From Pisolithus tinctorius (Eukaryota > Basidiomycota > Agaricomycetes > Boletales > Pisolithaceae), in contig JANFAH010000062.1 in NCBI GenBank assembly GCA_024663395.1, positions 1 through 64,000 on the forward strand: DNA of 64,000 bases. The letters run 5' to 3'. The position numbers and the translations under genes were made by a program. The notes beneath the pieces are model-generated. The model was not told the origin of the DNA and did no database searches. It saw only the letters and a program-made list of their open reading frames with translations. Positions 38,540-48,806 of this stretch are shown here, piece by piece (positions within the stretch are counted from its first letter, which is position 1; every line of letters starts with the position of its first letter).

Positions 38540-40159
38540 TCAACCCCACAGAGTATGAGCAGTGCGGTATCTTTCCCCTTGGATGTCCGCGCTATCGATA
38601 ACTCTGTTGATCTCATCAAGCTCTTCCGGTGTCAACTCAACGTCTCCAGCAGCGCAGTTTTCAAGTGTGCGTTTAGCATGCCTAGAATGGTGGCATACAA
38701 TGAAGATATCTGTGTCGGGATGAGAAATAACACGTACGATGAACCGGGAATGGGAATAACATGTTGCCCGAGCGCGCTAACCCAAGCGATGCTGAGTTGA
38801 GCGGCAGTAACGTTCTTCTTCTTGGCTATTTCAGACAATGCGTCAACGATAGCAAAGTTATGCCTCATTGCCTGAATCACGTGTGTGTTGGTAGTTGTCT
38901 GGATGAGAAATCACGACTTACATCCTCTTGGAAGCGCGGCAAGCTACGACGGAAGTCACCCTCTGAAAGCGACCACATCAGTGGATTTGCTGAAAGACTT
39001 CCAGGATTACGCTTACCAGGCAAATCCTCGGGTCGTTTGATCTGTCCAGTCAAGAAACCCCTCCCAAGGGGACTGATGTGGCACACGTGTCAGTTGAAAT
39101 GCCTATCCTCATTGGTCTAAATACCCTTACGCGTAACCAGCGACTGCTACTCCCAGTTCTTTTGCGGTTGCGATAACTAGGCAGAAGATTGAGTCGAACA
39201 TTGTTCAAATGGGCGTTGGGCATTGTCACCTGTCTTTGTCTCTTCTTCATAGGACCATGGGCTGATTTCAATCTCGACAGCACTGATAGGATGGACCTGT
39301 ATGTTCCACGTGAGTGACGCACAACCCGAAATTTCAATGGATATTTACAGCGTTACCGCGACGTAGCGATGCCGCGCTACATTCCGACATGCCGATATGG
39401 TCTAGTTTCCCTTCTTTCTTGAGTTCGACAAGCGCAGCTATCGACTCTTCGATTGGAACATTGGGGTCAACACGGGCACTTTGAAACAGGTCAAGACGCT
39501 TCGTGCCCCTCAATTTCTCATTTATTGTCTCGACACTTCTTCTGAGGTTCGCAGCACTGGACAAGGTCTTCACAATTGTGTTCTTCATGAGAAAACTGAT
39601 GAAGCTTACGAGCAATCTGGCTCGTAGGAGTTTGGGACCAGCCCTCCCTGAAAGCGATAAGGCCGTCAGCGCGGGCTGCAGATACGTTTCCGGATATACT
39701 GACCTTGACAGAGAGGAAGGTTTTGTCAGCGTAACTAGGGTACTTCTCGAAGAATCTAGCGATCATTTCGAGGTTAGTCGTGGCTAGATTGTGTCCGTAG
39801 AATTCCCCTGGTAAACAGTAGTGAGAAATTCCACCCGGTTCTGCGCGCGATGAGAAGGCAATCGATTACCTCCAATGAGGAACATTTTGGCACCCGGAGG
39901 GAGAGCATCGATGCCTGCCTTGATGGCTTCAAAACACTGTTCGTCAGGTATTGGGTCCTGCCTCCAACTGCGGTATTTGTGAAGATGGAATCAACTCTGA
40001 GGATGCAAGTGTACACACGTCATTAACATCAAGCCATGCTGTATTGGTGTTGCCATCAGACAGGGAAGCAGCCTAGAGAGAATGGACATTGCATACCGCG
40101 ACTCTACCAACGACAACGCTGCTCGCTGTCCCACCGAGAGTCGTAGTAGCGTGAGTCAT
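38540..40159 (-). CDS. Aldo-keto reductase, pyridoxal reductase-like
   Basis: NADPH-dependent reductase with a TIM-barrel fold. The ATG at 40159 gives MTHATTTLGGTASSVVVGRV, then AHGLMLMT and WRQDPIPDEQCFEAIKAGID. Next come GEFYGHNLATTNLEMIARFF, with the Tyr of the catalytic tetrad, FLSVKGGLVPNSYEPDCS, ELKKEGKLDHIGMSECSAAS, SPLGRGFLTGQIKRPEDLPG and LSIAWVSALGQHVIPIPGSS. The C terminus is AKRTLENCAAGDVELTPEEL, ending AHTLWG at TGA 38542-38540. The layout matches the fungal pyridoxal reductase (plr1-type) and YakC group. Around nine introns of normal size. The promoter is squeezed between this start and the mobile-element boundary 206 bp upstream. Confidence 0.87.
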
Positions 40160-40365
40160 CGTGATAGGAGTTGAGAGAACGTGCCGAGAATTCTCCTACA
40201 CCAACAACGGGTTAAAATACTCTTTTAATCGATCAACCTGCCGAGTCAGAGATGGCTACGACAGCTTTCCTGACAAAGCCAGATCCTGGCTAGATGGCAC
40301 TATCTTGGTCAGACTGGGTTGCCCCGATGCTTGAGTTTGACTATATCTGGTCATCGGTTCAGCTA

Positions 40366-40383
40366 CAGTCGGGGACAAGCAAA
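40366..40383 (+). repeat. Terminal inverted repeat of the outer element, left
   Basis: Eighteen bases identical to the complement of 48656-48673, preceded by TA. Confidence 0.85.
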
Positions 40384-41247
40384 GCCCACCAATTTGGTAA
40401 CGGCAGAAGGAGAAATTTTTACACCAAACTAATGGCAGATTCGGATCCAGTGAGCCAAAATACGTCCAAAAACATACTTACGAAGTTCCTCCCATGATAT
40501 TTTTCGGCCACCAAATTTTTTGGATTTTTGAACGAAAATATCTATATGCCTAGGGGCCGGGTTGATATACACTACAGATTAAGGACTGCCTCAATGGCCA
40601 TCATTGCTCGTTGTGATACCTGGCAATGCTGTTTCTGCTTTCGTACTGCCCATTCTGCAGCATGTCCTGTAAGCCCCAGTCTATAAGCACTCAAAAATCG
40701 GTGTGAACGGTTGATAAAGCACCGGATGACTTCAACAGGACATGAATTGAGGATGTCTGTTGCTGCTTCCTTCGCTGCAGCGAAGTTTGGTTTTGTTGCC
40801 TGCTGGTAGCGGTACTTAGACCACCCCCAATACTAACAACGACATATCAACCATAAGTATTAATGAGAATATTCAAAACTCACCATTTCAATTGGATTGA
40901 GTTCGCAGTGGAATTTTGGTAAGAATAAGCAAATGTGCCCAGCATCTTCTATCAGCTTCTCGAGCATTGATGTCTGGTTGCGGAAGTCGTCTTGCTGACT
41001 CAGCAAGCGCGCCATGCAGCACTGCTGGCTTTCGAACGGGCACACAGGTGAACACTTACTCCGCAACCCTGCAAGGTCAAAGCCCCGCTCTTCGAGTACT
41101 GCCTGAAGACCCTTTGGTTCTCCTGTGGGTGTTGTCATCCTTTGGAGAAGTCCCCGTTTTGTAGGATCAGGGTTCGAGTGAGGAATAGTGGTATCTTGTT
41201 GTTTTCTCTGCTTTCCACCATTCGATTTGTTCATGTCAAATGCACGC

Positions 41248-41360
41248 CAGACCCTTCAGTCACCTGTAGGCCTGAAAGTGGGTCATCCGACATGTACATT
41301 TTGTCCTAAAAGTGGGACTAACTGATGTCGGCCGATGGTGCCCAAAGGTGGGTAGGCCGG
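41248..41360 (+). repeat. Terminal inverted repeat of the nested element, left (113 bp)
   Basis: Aligns without gaps to the complement of 46288-46400. The first seven bases and scattered transitions differ. The shared cores include TTCAGTCAC, AAAGTGGGTCATCCGAC, TGTACATTTTGTCCT and GGTGGGTAGGCCGG. Confidence 0.85.
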
Positions 41361-41370
41361 TGTGTGGAAG

Positions 41371-42850
41371 TGGGGTCGGCCGACCTGGCTGGAGGTTGGA
41401 CCCAGTGCCTGGAAGTGGGGTCGGCCGACCTGGCTGGAGGTTGGACCCAGTGCCTGGAAGTGGGGTCGGCCGACCTGGCTGGAGGTTGGACCCAGTGCCT
41501 GGAAGTGGGGTCGGCCGACCTGGCTGGAGGTTGGACCCAGTGCCTGGAAGTGGGGTCGGCCGACCTGGCTGGAGGTTGGACCCAGTGCCTGGAAGTGGGG
41601 TCGGCCGACCTGGCTGGAGGTTGGACCCAGTGCCTGGAAGTGGGGTCGGCCGACCTGGCTGGAGGTTGGACCCAGTGCCTGGAAGTGGGGTCGGCCGACC
41701 TGGCTGGAGGGCAGACCCAGTGCCTGAAAGTGGGGTTGGCCGACCTGGCTGGAGGGCAGACCCAGTGCCTGAAAGTGGGGTCGGCCGACCTGGCTGGAGG
41801 GCAGACCCAGTGCCTGAAAGTGGGGTCGGCCAACCTGGCTGGAGGATGGTCCCACTGCCTAGAAGTGGGTTCAGCCGACCTGGCTGGAGGTTGGACCCAG
41901 TGCCTGGAAGTGGGGTCGGCCGACCTGGCTGGAGGGCAGACCCAGTGCCTGAAAGTGGGGTCGGCCGACCTGGCTGGAGGTTGGACCCAGTGCCAGAAAG
42001 TGGGGTCGGCCGACCTGGCTGGAGGATGGTCCCACTGCCTAGAAGTGGGTTCGGCCGACCTGGCTGGAGGTTGGACCCACTGCCTAGAAGTGGGGTCGGC
42101 CGACCTAGCTGGAGGGCAGACCCAGTGCCTGAAAGTGGGGTCGGCCGAGCTGTTTGGAGGATGGTCCCACTGCCTAGAAGTGGGTTCGGCCGACCTGGCT
42201 GGAGGTTGGACCCACTACCTGGAAGTGGGGTCAGCCGACCTGGCTGGAGGGTAGACCCACTGCCTGAAAGTGGGGTCGGCTGACCTGTTTGGAGGATGGT
42301 CCCACTGCCTAGAAGTGGGTTCAGCCGACCTGTTTGGAGGATGGTCCCACTGCCTAGAAGTGGGTTCAGCTGACCTGGCTGGAGGTTGGACCCACTGCCT
42401 GGAAGTGGGGTCGGCTGACCTAGCTGGAGGGCAGACCCAGTGCCTGAAAGTGGGGTCGGCTGACCTGGCTGGAGGTTGGACCCAATGCCTGAAAGTGGGG
42501 TTGGCTGACCTGGCTGGAGGTTGGACCCAGTGCCTGAAAGTGGGGTCAGCTGACCTGGCTGGAGGGCAGACCCACTGCCTGAAAGTGGGTTTGGCCGACC
42601 TGTTTGGAGGGTGGACCCAGTGCCTGAAAGTGGGTTCGGCTGACCTGGCTGGAGGGTGGACCCACTGCCTGGAAGTGGGGTCAGCTGACCTGTTTGGAGG
42701 ATGGACCCACCTCCTGGAAGTGGGGTAGGCTGACCTGTTTGGGGGGTAGACCCACTGCCTGGAAGTGGGGTCAGCCAACCTGTTTGGAGGATGCACCCAC
42801 CTCCTGCAAGTGGAGTTGGCTGACCTCACTGGGAGATGCACATACCCATA
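41371..42850 (+). repeat. 45-bp tandem array, about 33 units
   Basis: The unit begins TGGGGTCGGCCGACCTGGCT and repeats every 45 bp with no indel from 41371 to the last, degraded unit at 42811. Each unit holds the 12-bp palindrome GGTCGGCCGACC. Units near the outer end are almost identical. Inner units vary, mostly by CG to TG or CA inside the palindrome, giving forms such as GGTCAGCTGACC. The 45-bp period is a multiple of three without stops, so long open frames appear in several frames but are not genes. Confidence 0.92.
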
Positions 42851-43825
42851 CCAATAAGAGGTTCAATTTTGGTACCTTCAGCTTTCTGTGAAAACTTGTA
42901 TGAGGGCATTGCAAGATAGCATGGCAATGTACAGAGTAAGCCCCCTCCACATTACTTGCTTTTTGGCCTTTCAGCAGGTCTCCCTTCACCACTAGGCACC
43001 TTTTGGTTGTGCCTGCCAGTAGACAGTACCACATCAGCATTCATCACTAAGTGTTGTGGAACCCCCCCCCCTTTGTCCCTAGGAGCAACCAATCTTGACA
43101 GTCTCTTTCCATGTCTCCATGCTTCATGTTTGATCCTAATCTAACATTCTGCACTTAGTTGTCTATCTGCTTGTTTTCTTTTAAAGTCTCTTATCAGGTT
43201 AGAACTGATCCTCTCACCCAAGGGGGGTATAAAGCTCTAGGGATCTGCTGATGTTCACTGACAAGTACCAATGCAGTACCAAGGGTGGGACATTACAGCT
43301 GAGATGTTATGAAGTTGATCAAATGATACTGAACACAAAGTGGACCTGCTCTGTAGTTGACATGTTATGTAGCAGTGTTCTTGTACAAGTCCTGACAGAA
43401 GGCTGATAAAGAAGACCTATAGAGGTATTACAGTTTTTATTCAAACTGAGGTATCTACCACATGAGTTACCAACATATGTATGTACTACCAACAAGCAAT
43501 GCAGGCTACAATGTAGGTATGCACAGCCAACACAAAGATCCCAAGTGCCAGTAATCCAAAGACTGACAGGTATGGTCCAGTATGGTAAAGGTTAGACCCA
43601 ATGGATTGGACATGAGCTTAGACCAATGGATTGATTACCTTGGTCTTGGGTCCCAAGTCTTTGGCCTATGCCATACCCATTTGCCTACTACTTACACACA
43701 ACCTCACCCCCACCCCATGTGGTATGGATCCCTTAGATTTCACTCTTATCTGACCCTCAGGTTTACCCTTTGACTCAATCACCAGGGTGGTGGGATTTCT
43801 ACTTTGCCCAGTGCATGTCCTTTGC

Positions 43826-43845
43826 TAGGGTTAGGGTTAGGGTTA
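43826..43845 (+). repeat. Interstitial telomere-type repeat
   Basis: TAGGGTTAGGGTTAGGGTTA: just over three copies of TTAGGG, the telomere unit of most filamentous fungi, in the middle of the nested element. Confidence 0.75.
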
Positions 43846-43920
43846 CACAACTTCAAAAAATCAAGCAGCATGGGAGCAATTCATGTTACACAGCCTAGCA
43901 ACTACAAGGATTGACCAACC

Positions 43921-44050
43921 AAATACACAGCCCAGAAAATACAGGATTGAGCAAATACACAGCCCAGAAAATACAGGATTGAGCAAATACACAGCCAAGA
44001 AAATACAGGATTGAGCAAATACACAGCCAAGAAAAATACAGGACTAAGTT
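43921..44050. repeat. 32-bp tandem repeat, four copies
   Basis: The unit starts AAATACACAGCCCAGAAAAT and repeats four times with CCC/CCA variants. It lies within the centre of the nested element. Confidence 0.85.
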
Positions 44051-44186
44051 ACAGAGCAAATGTTCCAAGTGGAACTGAGACCTCAGGCATCCTGGAGGGG
44101 CCCCTCCCCAGAAAGACACTGAGATCTCTAGAGAAAATAAGGTATTTAAAAGACTAGTACAAAGATAATACAGATGTCAGTCAGAA

Positions 44187-44395
44187 GCTGGCCTGCACTG
44201 GCAGGCACAGACTATAAATCCCCCAGAACCCACAAAGCTGGCCTGCAAAAGCAGGCACAGACTAAGCCCCCAGGTCCCACAATGAAAAAGTCCTAAGCTG
44301 ACCTGCACTAGCAGGTACAGACTATGTAACCCCCCAGAACCCCAGCTGGCCTGCAAAAGCAGGCACAGACTAAACCCCCAGAACCCACAGGAAGA
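44187..44395. repeat. Hairpin-bearing repeats, four copies
   Basis: Four units of about 48-60 bp start GCTGGCCTGC (one GCTGACCTGC) and contain a short stem-loop, such as CCTGC-AAAA-GCAGG, followed by CACAGACTA and a CCCCAGAACCC-like tail. Two loop types alternate: AAAA and ACTG/ACTA. Confidence 0.75.
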
Positions 44396-44756
44396 TAGTA
44401 TCAGTAACCTACACACCCATAGTGTGCTGGCCAGGCACACAGTGGGCTGCAGGACAACAACAGGATACTACAAGACATACCTTAAACCCATGCAGCTGCA
44501 GTCTACATAGGTGAAGTCCGGCATCAAGGGAGTGGTAAGAGGAACATGGGAGAGAGAAAGATGAAGAGCGGTGTGTTGAAGTGCGTCTTTTATAAAATTT
44601 TCTGTTTGCTGCTGTTTGGTCATCAGCCACTGGTCGCAGCATGTGCAGTGAAGCATGTCACATGACATCACATGACATGCTGATGGCACACTGCACAGCA
44701 CAACATTACTTTTATGTAATCACAAAAGCGGACCAGTAGTTAATTGGTAATGAAAA

Positions 44757-45550
44757 CACAGCTACAATGATGTCATGTCAAATTTGTAATGAAACCCTGC
44801 CACAACTAATTACATAAGCATACTGATAATAATACCATCAGGGGCCATTTATGAAGCTGAATACAGCTGTGTATATGTCAACACAGCCACATCAATGAGA
44901 AATTCAAACTCTGCTTTGAGGGTGGGATAGTGATGGTAAGGGGTACACAGCCACAATGATGTCATGACAAAATTAGATTGAAACTCTGCCCCAAGTGATT
45001 ACATAAGCATACTGATATTAATACCATCAGGGGCCATTTATTGGGCTGAATACAGCTGTGTACATAATAAACACAGCCACATCAATGAGAAATTCAAACT
45101 CCACTTTGAGGGTGGGATAGTGATGGTAAGGGGTACACAGCCACAATGATGTCATGACAGAATCAGATTGAAACTCCGCTACATCTAATTAGGTAAGCAT
45201 ATTGATATCAATACCATCAGGGGCTGTTTGTTGGGCTGAATACAGCTGTGTACATAATAAACACAGCCACATCAATGAGAAATTCAAACTCCGCTTCAAG
45301 GGTGGTATAGTGATGGTAAGGGGTACACAGCCACAATGATGTCATGACAGAATCAGATTGAAACTCCGCTACATCTAATTAGGTAAGCATATTGATATTA
45401 ATACCATCAGGGGCCATTTGTTGGGCTGAATACAGCTGTGTACATAATAAACACAGTCACATCAATGAGAAATTCAAACTCCGCTTTGATGGTGGGAAAG
45501 TGATGGCATGGGGTACACAGCCACAATGATGTCATGACAAAATCATGTCA
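44757..45550. repeat. 190-bp tandem repeat, four units plus a partial
   Basis: ACACAGCYACAATGATGTCA-like blocks start at 44757, 44945, 45135, 45325 and 45515, a period of 188-190 bp. Between them recur ATACCATCAGGGGC and GAATACAGCTGTGTA. The last partial unit abuts the right 45-bp array directly. Confidence 0.85.
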
Positions 45551-46270
45551 GACCCCACTTCCAGGAGGTGGGTCCACCCTCCAGCCAGGTCGGCCGACCC
45601 CACTTCCAGGAGGTGGGTCTGCCCTCCAGCCAGGTCGGCCGACCCCACTTTCAGGCAGTGGGTCCACCCTCCAGCTGGGTTGGCCGACCCCACTTTCAGG
45701 AGGTGGGTCCACCCTCCAGCCAGGTCGGCCGACCCCACTTCCAGGAGGTGGGTCTGCCCTCCAGCCAGGTCGGCCAACCCCACTTTCAGGCAGTGGGTCC
45801 ACCCTCCAGCCAGGTCGGCCGAACCCACTTTCAGGCAGTGGGTCCACCCTCCAGCTGGGTCGGCCGACCCCACTTTCAGGAGGTGGGTCCACCCTCCAGC
45901 CAGGTCGGCCGACCCCACTTCCAGGAGGTGGGTCTGCCCTCCAGCCAGGTCGGCCGACCCCACTTCCAGGAGGTGGGTCCACCCTCCAGCCGGGTCGGCC
46001 GACCCCACTTTCAGGCAGTGGGTCCACCCTCCAGCTGGGTCAGCCGAACCCACTTTCAGGCAGTGGGTCCACCCTCCAGCTGGGTCGGCCGACCCCACTT
46101 TCAGGAGGTGGGTCTGCCCTCCAGCCGGGTCAGCCGACCCCACTTCCAGGAGGTGGGTCCACCCTCCAGCCGGGTCGGCCGACCCCACTTCCAGGAGGTG
46201 GGTCCGCCCTCCAGCCAGGTCGGCTGACCCCACTTTCAGGCAGTGGGTCCACCCTCCAGCCAGGTCAGCT
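45551..46270 (-). repeat. 45-bp tandem array, 16 units, inverted relative to the left array
   Basis: The unit begins GACCCCACTTCCAGGAGGTG and repeats exactly every 45 bp for 16 copies. It is the reverse complement of the left-array unit and carries the same GGTCGGCCGACC palindrome. A partial unit at 46271 merges into the inverted terminal repeat. Confidence 0.92.
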
Positions 46271-46287
46271 GACCCCACCTTCACAGT

Positions 46288-46400
46288 CCGGCCTACCCAC
46301 CCCTAGGGACCACCGGCCGATGTCGGTTAGTCCCAGTTTCAGGACAAAATGTACACGTCGGATGACCCACTTTTAGGCTTACAAGTGACTGAATCATGTG
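46288..46400 (-). repeat. Terminal inverted repeat of the nested element, right (113 bp)
   Basis: Gap-free partner of 41248-41360. Most differences are C/T or G/A, several at CpG. Confidence 0.85.
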
Positions 46401-48655
46401 TGCACGCAATGCATCTGGAGGCAGTGTTGCATGTGCTGATGAGTTGTCGAAGATGAATAATGCCTGGACACCTGGTCCACAGACCTCTTCATGTATCTGA
46501 ATAGCATACTGCATCTGTGCAAGCAAGTTATCATGTGTCCACCATGCATCTCCGTTGGCACCAGGGTATATAATCTTTCGTGCGTCTTTGATGATCCTTC
46601 CTTCAGCGTTGCACAAGGTAAGCCGGCCATCTTCCTCATTGATAAAATCTGACACATGGATAATCCGACCTCTTCCCTTCTTCTGCAGAATGTGTTCATC
46701 ATGACGAAGCCTGCCACAAATGTGTGAGTCCAAACAGTGCCCTGCAGAAACAGTACAACATACCAAGCACTGTTTGTGTTATCATTTGCATGGAAGGAGC
46801 ACTCATCGTGATAGTAGACTTTGAGTCGACGTTCACAAGGCCTGAGGTCTGGCTCAATCTTCGTGAGCTCTGGTCCATCAAACTGGACCATGTGGTATTC
46901 AAATTCCTGCATTTTGTGCAGGTAAACTTCATTGCGGTACTTTACCACATCTTCACGCTCATGCCCATCCATGTAGACACCTTTGTGCACAGCCGTGTGT
47001 CGCCAACCAAGTTTGATCAGCCAACGACGTACAGTCCGCTCGCTGACTGGTTGCTTTGGAACAATTCCAAGCTCGGGAAATATTTTGGAGTTGATAGCAT
47101 TTTGGAATGCACGGGATGTGACCTGCCCAGTGGGAAGGCTTGATAACCATGCCCGACAATGAGTCTGCACTGATTCGTCATTGAGGAATGATGGTGAATT
47201 TTGCTTCCCACCCCGTTTCTCCTCTGGAAGCTGCTCGAACAGCTGATAATGACGTGCAAGTGCACAGACACGACGGCTGAACCATGCACCAGAGCCTTTT
47301 CCAGGATCATGCCACAGTCGTGCAATCTCCAAACTGGCTGCAATTCGAGAGACACCCCTGATTCGAAGTGTTGCAAAGTGCGATAAGATCATGAGCTGAT
47401 TGATTTGAGAGAGTGCTAAATGCTTGTGTTTCTTCAGATCTTGTTGTATTTGCTCTCAGAGGACACTCCAGTCATGAATTGTATCATGGCTCATGAATGT
47501 CATCGTAAGTTCATCTTCCCATGCTTCATTCTCCATCTCTGACATGCTGCTATCCTCGGTGATGAGGTTGCTGTCCAGGTCACCCATGCCTTCCATGCCT
47601 GTCTCACTGCCATGTAAGTCATTGCTATCCAAAGATTCCGACTCATTGGATGTGTCAGAGATTGAGACCATGGAGATGCTGCAGACTTGTGGCACCACTG
47701 GTGCATGAGGTGTCGAAGATGACTGTAGATCACAATTATCAGCTTATGTACTTTGATGGTGCCTCCGTGAAAATATTGACTCACTGGTTTATCCACATGT
47801 GGAGTTGCAAGTGGAGGTATGGCATTCTTTGTGAATCCAAAGGAGTCCAATAAAGACTGACCCTTCCAGTATGCTCTGTACCGTTGCTGTGTCCGGACAG
47901 ATTTACTCATGACATCTGGACCTTTTTTGTAGGTCTTCGGGTGTGCTGTATTGTAAAAGGTGAGCCTTCCATTAACCCAGATGCCCTATGGAACCATGTG
48001 CTCACATTTACATGCCTTTTTCCTCTTTCGCTGCAGCCAATCCAGAATCCAGTCCGGGTCACCCTCCTCTTCTTGCTGAACCATTTCTGCCAGCTTCTGA
48101 CTAAACTCCTCATCCTCCAGGATGCTCCACTTGGCTTCTTCATCTGCATCCGATTCTGAGTCACTTAGCACATTATTTCCCTCCTCAATACCAAAGTTCG
48201 AGCTTGGAGCAATATAGGTGGGTTCTTCATTTGTCATGTCATTGATATCATCAGATGTGGCATCTGAATTAACAGACAGTGCATGATGCTGGCCACGGAG
48301 TCCAGAGATGTTCTGAGTCCTGGGCCACTTTTTTGGGTGTCCACATGGCATCTTGGGGTATAGTTTGGAGTTCAACATCTTTTTTTTACAGTTGCACCAT
48401 GACCCATGACAGCTCTCCATTCCAGGAACATTTTTGGTTCAGTAAAAGGAGTCAAATGCATATTTTTTCGTATTTTTAGCTATTTTTCTTTCGGCACGCC
48501 AATTTTTGGACACTAGTTGACATTAAGGGTACATTTTTAAGAGAATTGGCTCGTGCAAAAATGATAAACTAAGCCTAAATAAACTATTTATGTGATTTAG
48601 GGATGCCTCCATTGCATGTGTAATCCAGCAAAAATCAGACAAATTTTTTGATGTG

Positions 48656-48673
48656 TTTGCTTGTCCCCGACTG
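48656..48673 (-). repeat. Terminal inverted repeat of the outer element, right
   Basis: Complement of the left end, followed by TA. Confidence 0.85.
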
Positions 48674-48806
48674 TATTAACATCTTCGATGACATCTACAA
48701 CAGAACGATAACTCAAGGCACGTGATGCAGTGTGTGGTTGTGACATAACGAGTATTACGACGCGTGTCGCTTTGGACGCGTCCATCTCAGAATCAGTATT
48801 AGTAGC

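Larger units (their letters stand above)
41248..46400. mobile_element. Nested 5153-bp non-coding element with opposed satellite arrays
   Basis: Target duplication TGCACGC at 41241-41247 and 46401-46407. The two flanks rejoin cleanly into the transposase frame once one copy is removed. The ends are collinear 113-bp inverted repeats. Inside them come a 45-bp tandem array (41371-42850), a 2.7-kb centre with three other repeat families and a telomere-type repeat, then a second 45-bp array in opposite orientation (45551-46270). No open frame outside the arrays exceeds about 90 codons and none has a domain, so it looks non-autonomous. The superfamily is undetermined: a 7-bp duplication argues against TA and TTAA families and fits none of the common ones exactly. 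Confidence 0.88.
40572..48420 (-). pseudogene. DDE transposase of the outer element, split by the nested insertion
   Basis: N-terminal half at 48420-46408, C-terminal half at 41240-40572. The ATG at 48420 leads to an acidic region (LSDSESDADEEAKWSILEDE) and a helix-turn-helix-like region (ERTVRRWLIKLGW). The catalytic core follows: KVYYHDECSFHAND (first Asp), ALFIFDNSSAHATLPPDAL (second Asp) and LFLPKFHCELNPIEM (Glu), as in DDE_3-type Tc1/mariner proteins. The reading breaks at the insertion just after PPDALRA and resumes at FDMNKSNGGKQRKQQD on the far side. An in-frame TGA at 47458-47456 (within HDWSVL) is a second lesion. The second Asp and the Glu are about 130 residues apart, with a Cys-rich block (KCSPVCPFESQQCC) between. 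The end is AIEAVLNL, TAG 40574-40572. Confidence 0.85.
40366..48673. mobile_element. Tc1/mariner-like DNA transposon (outer element), disrupted by a second element
   Basis: The ends are a perfect 18-bp inverted repeat, CAGTCGGGGACAAGCAAA, at 40366-40383 and its complement at 48656-48673. TA lies directly outside on both sides (40364-40365 and 48674-48675), the TA target duplication typical of Tc1/mariner. The total is 8308 bp. Removing the nested insertion and one copy of its 7-bp duplication leaves about 3.15 kb, one gene long. The transposase gene runs on the minus strand. The element sits between the starts of the aldo-keto reductase and Nse1 genes, in their shared upstream region. Confidence 0.85.

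Noticed and set aside
41312..42283. Open frames of over 300 codons rich in Gly, Trp, Pro and Asp across the 45-bp array, in several frames
   Set aside because: The period is a multiple of three and the unit lacks stops in several frames on both strands, so long frames arise automatically. There is no start context, intron or family match.
41371..46270. CRISPR array
   Set aside because: The units are contiguous, with no unique spacers between them, and the DNA is eukaryotic.
45532..46376. Long repetitive open frames of 250-280 codons on both strands of the right array
   Set aside because: Same artefact of a stop-free 45-bp unit.
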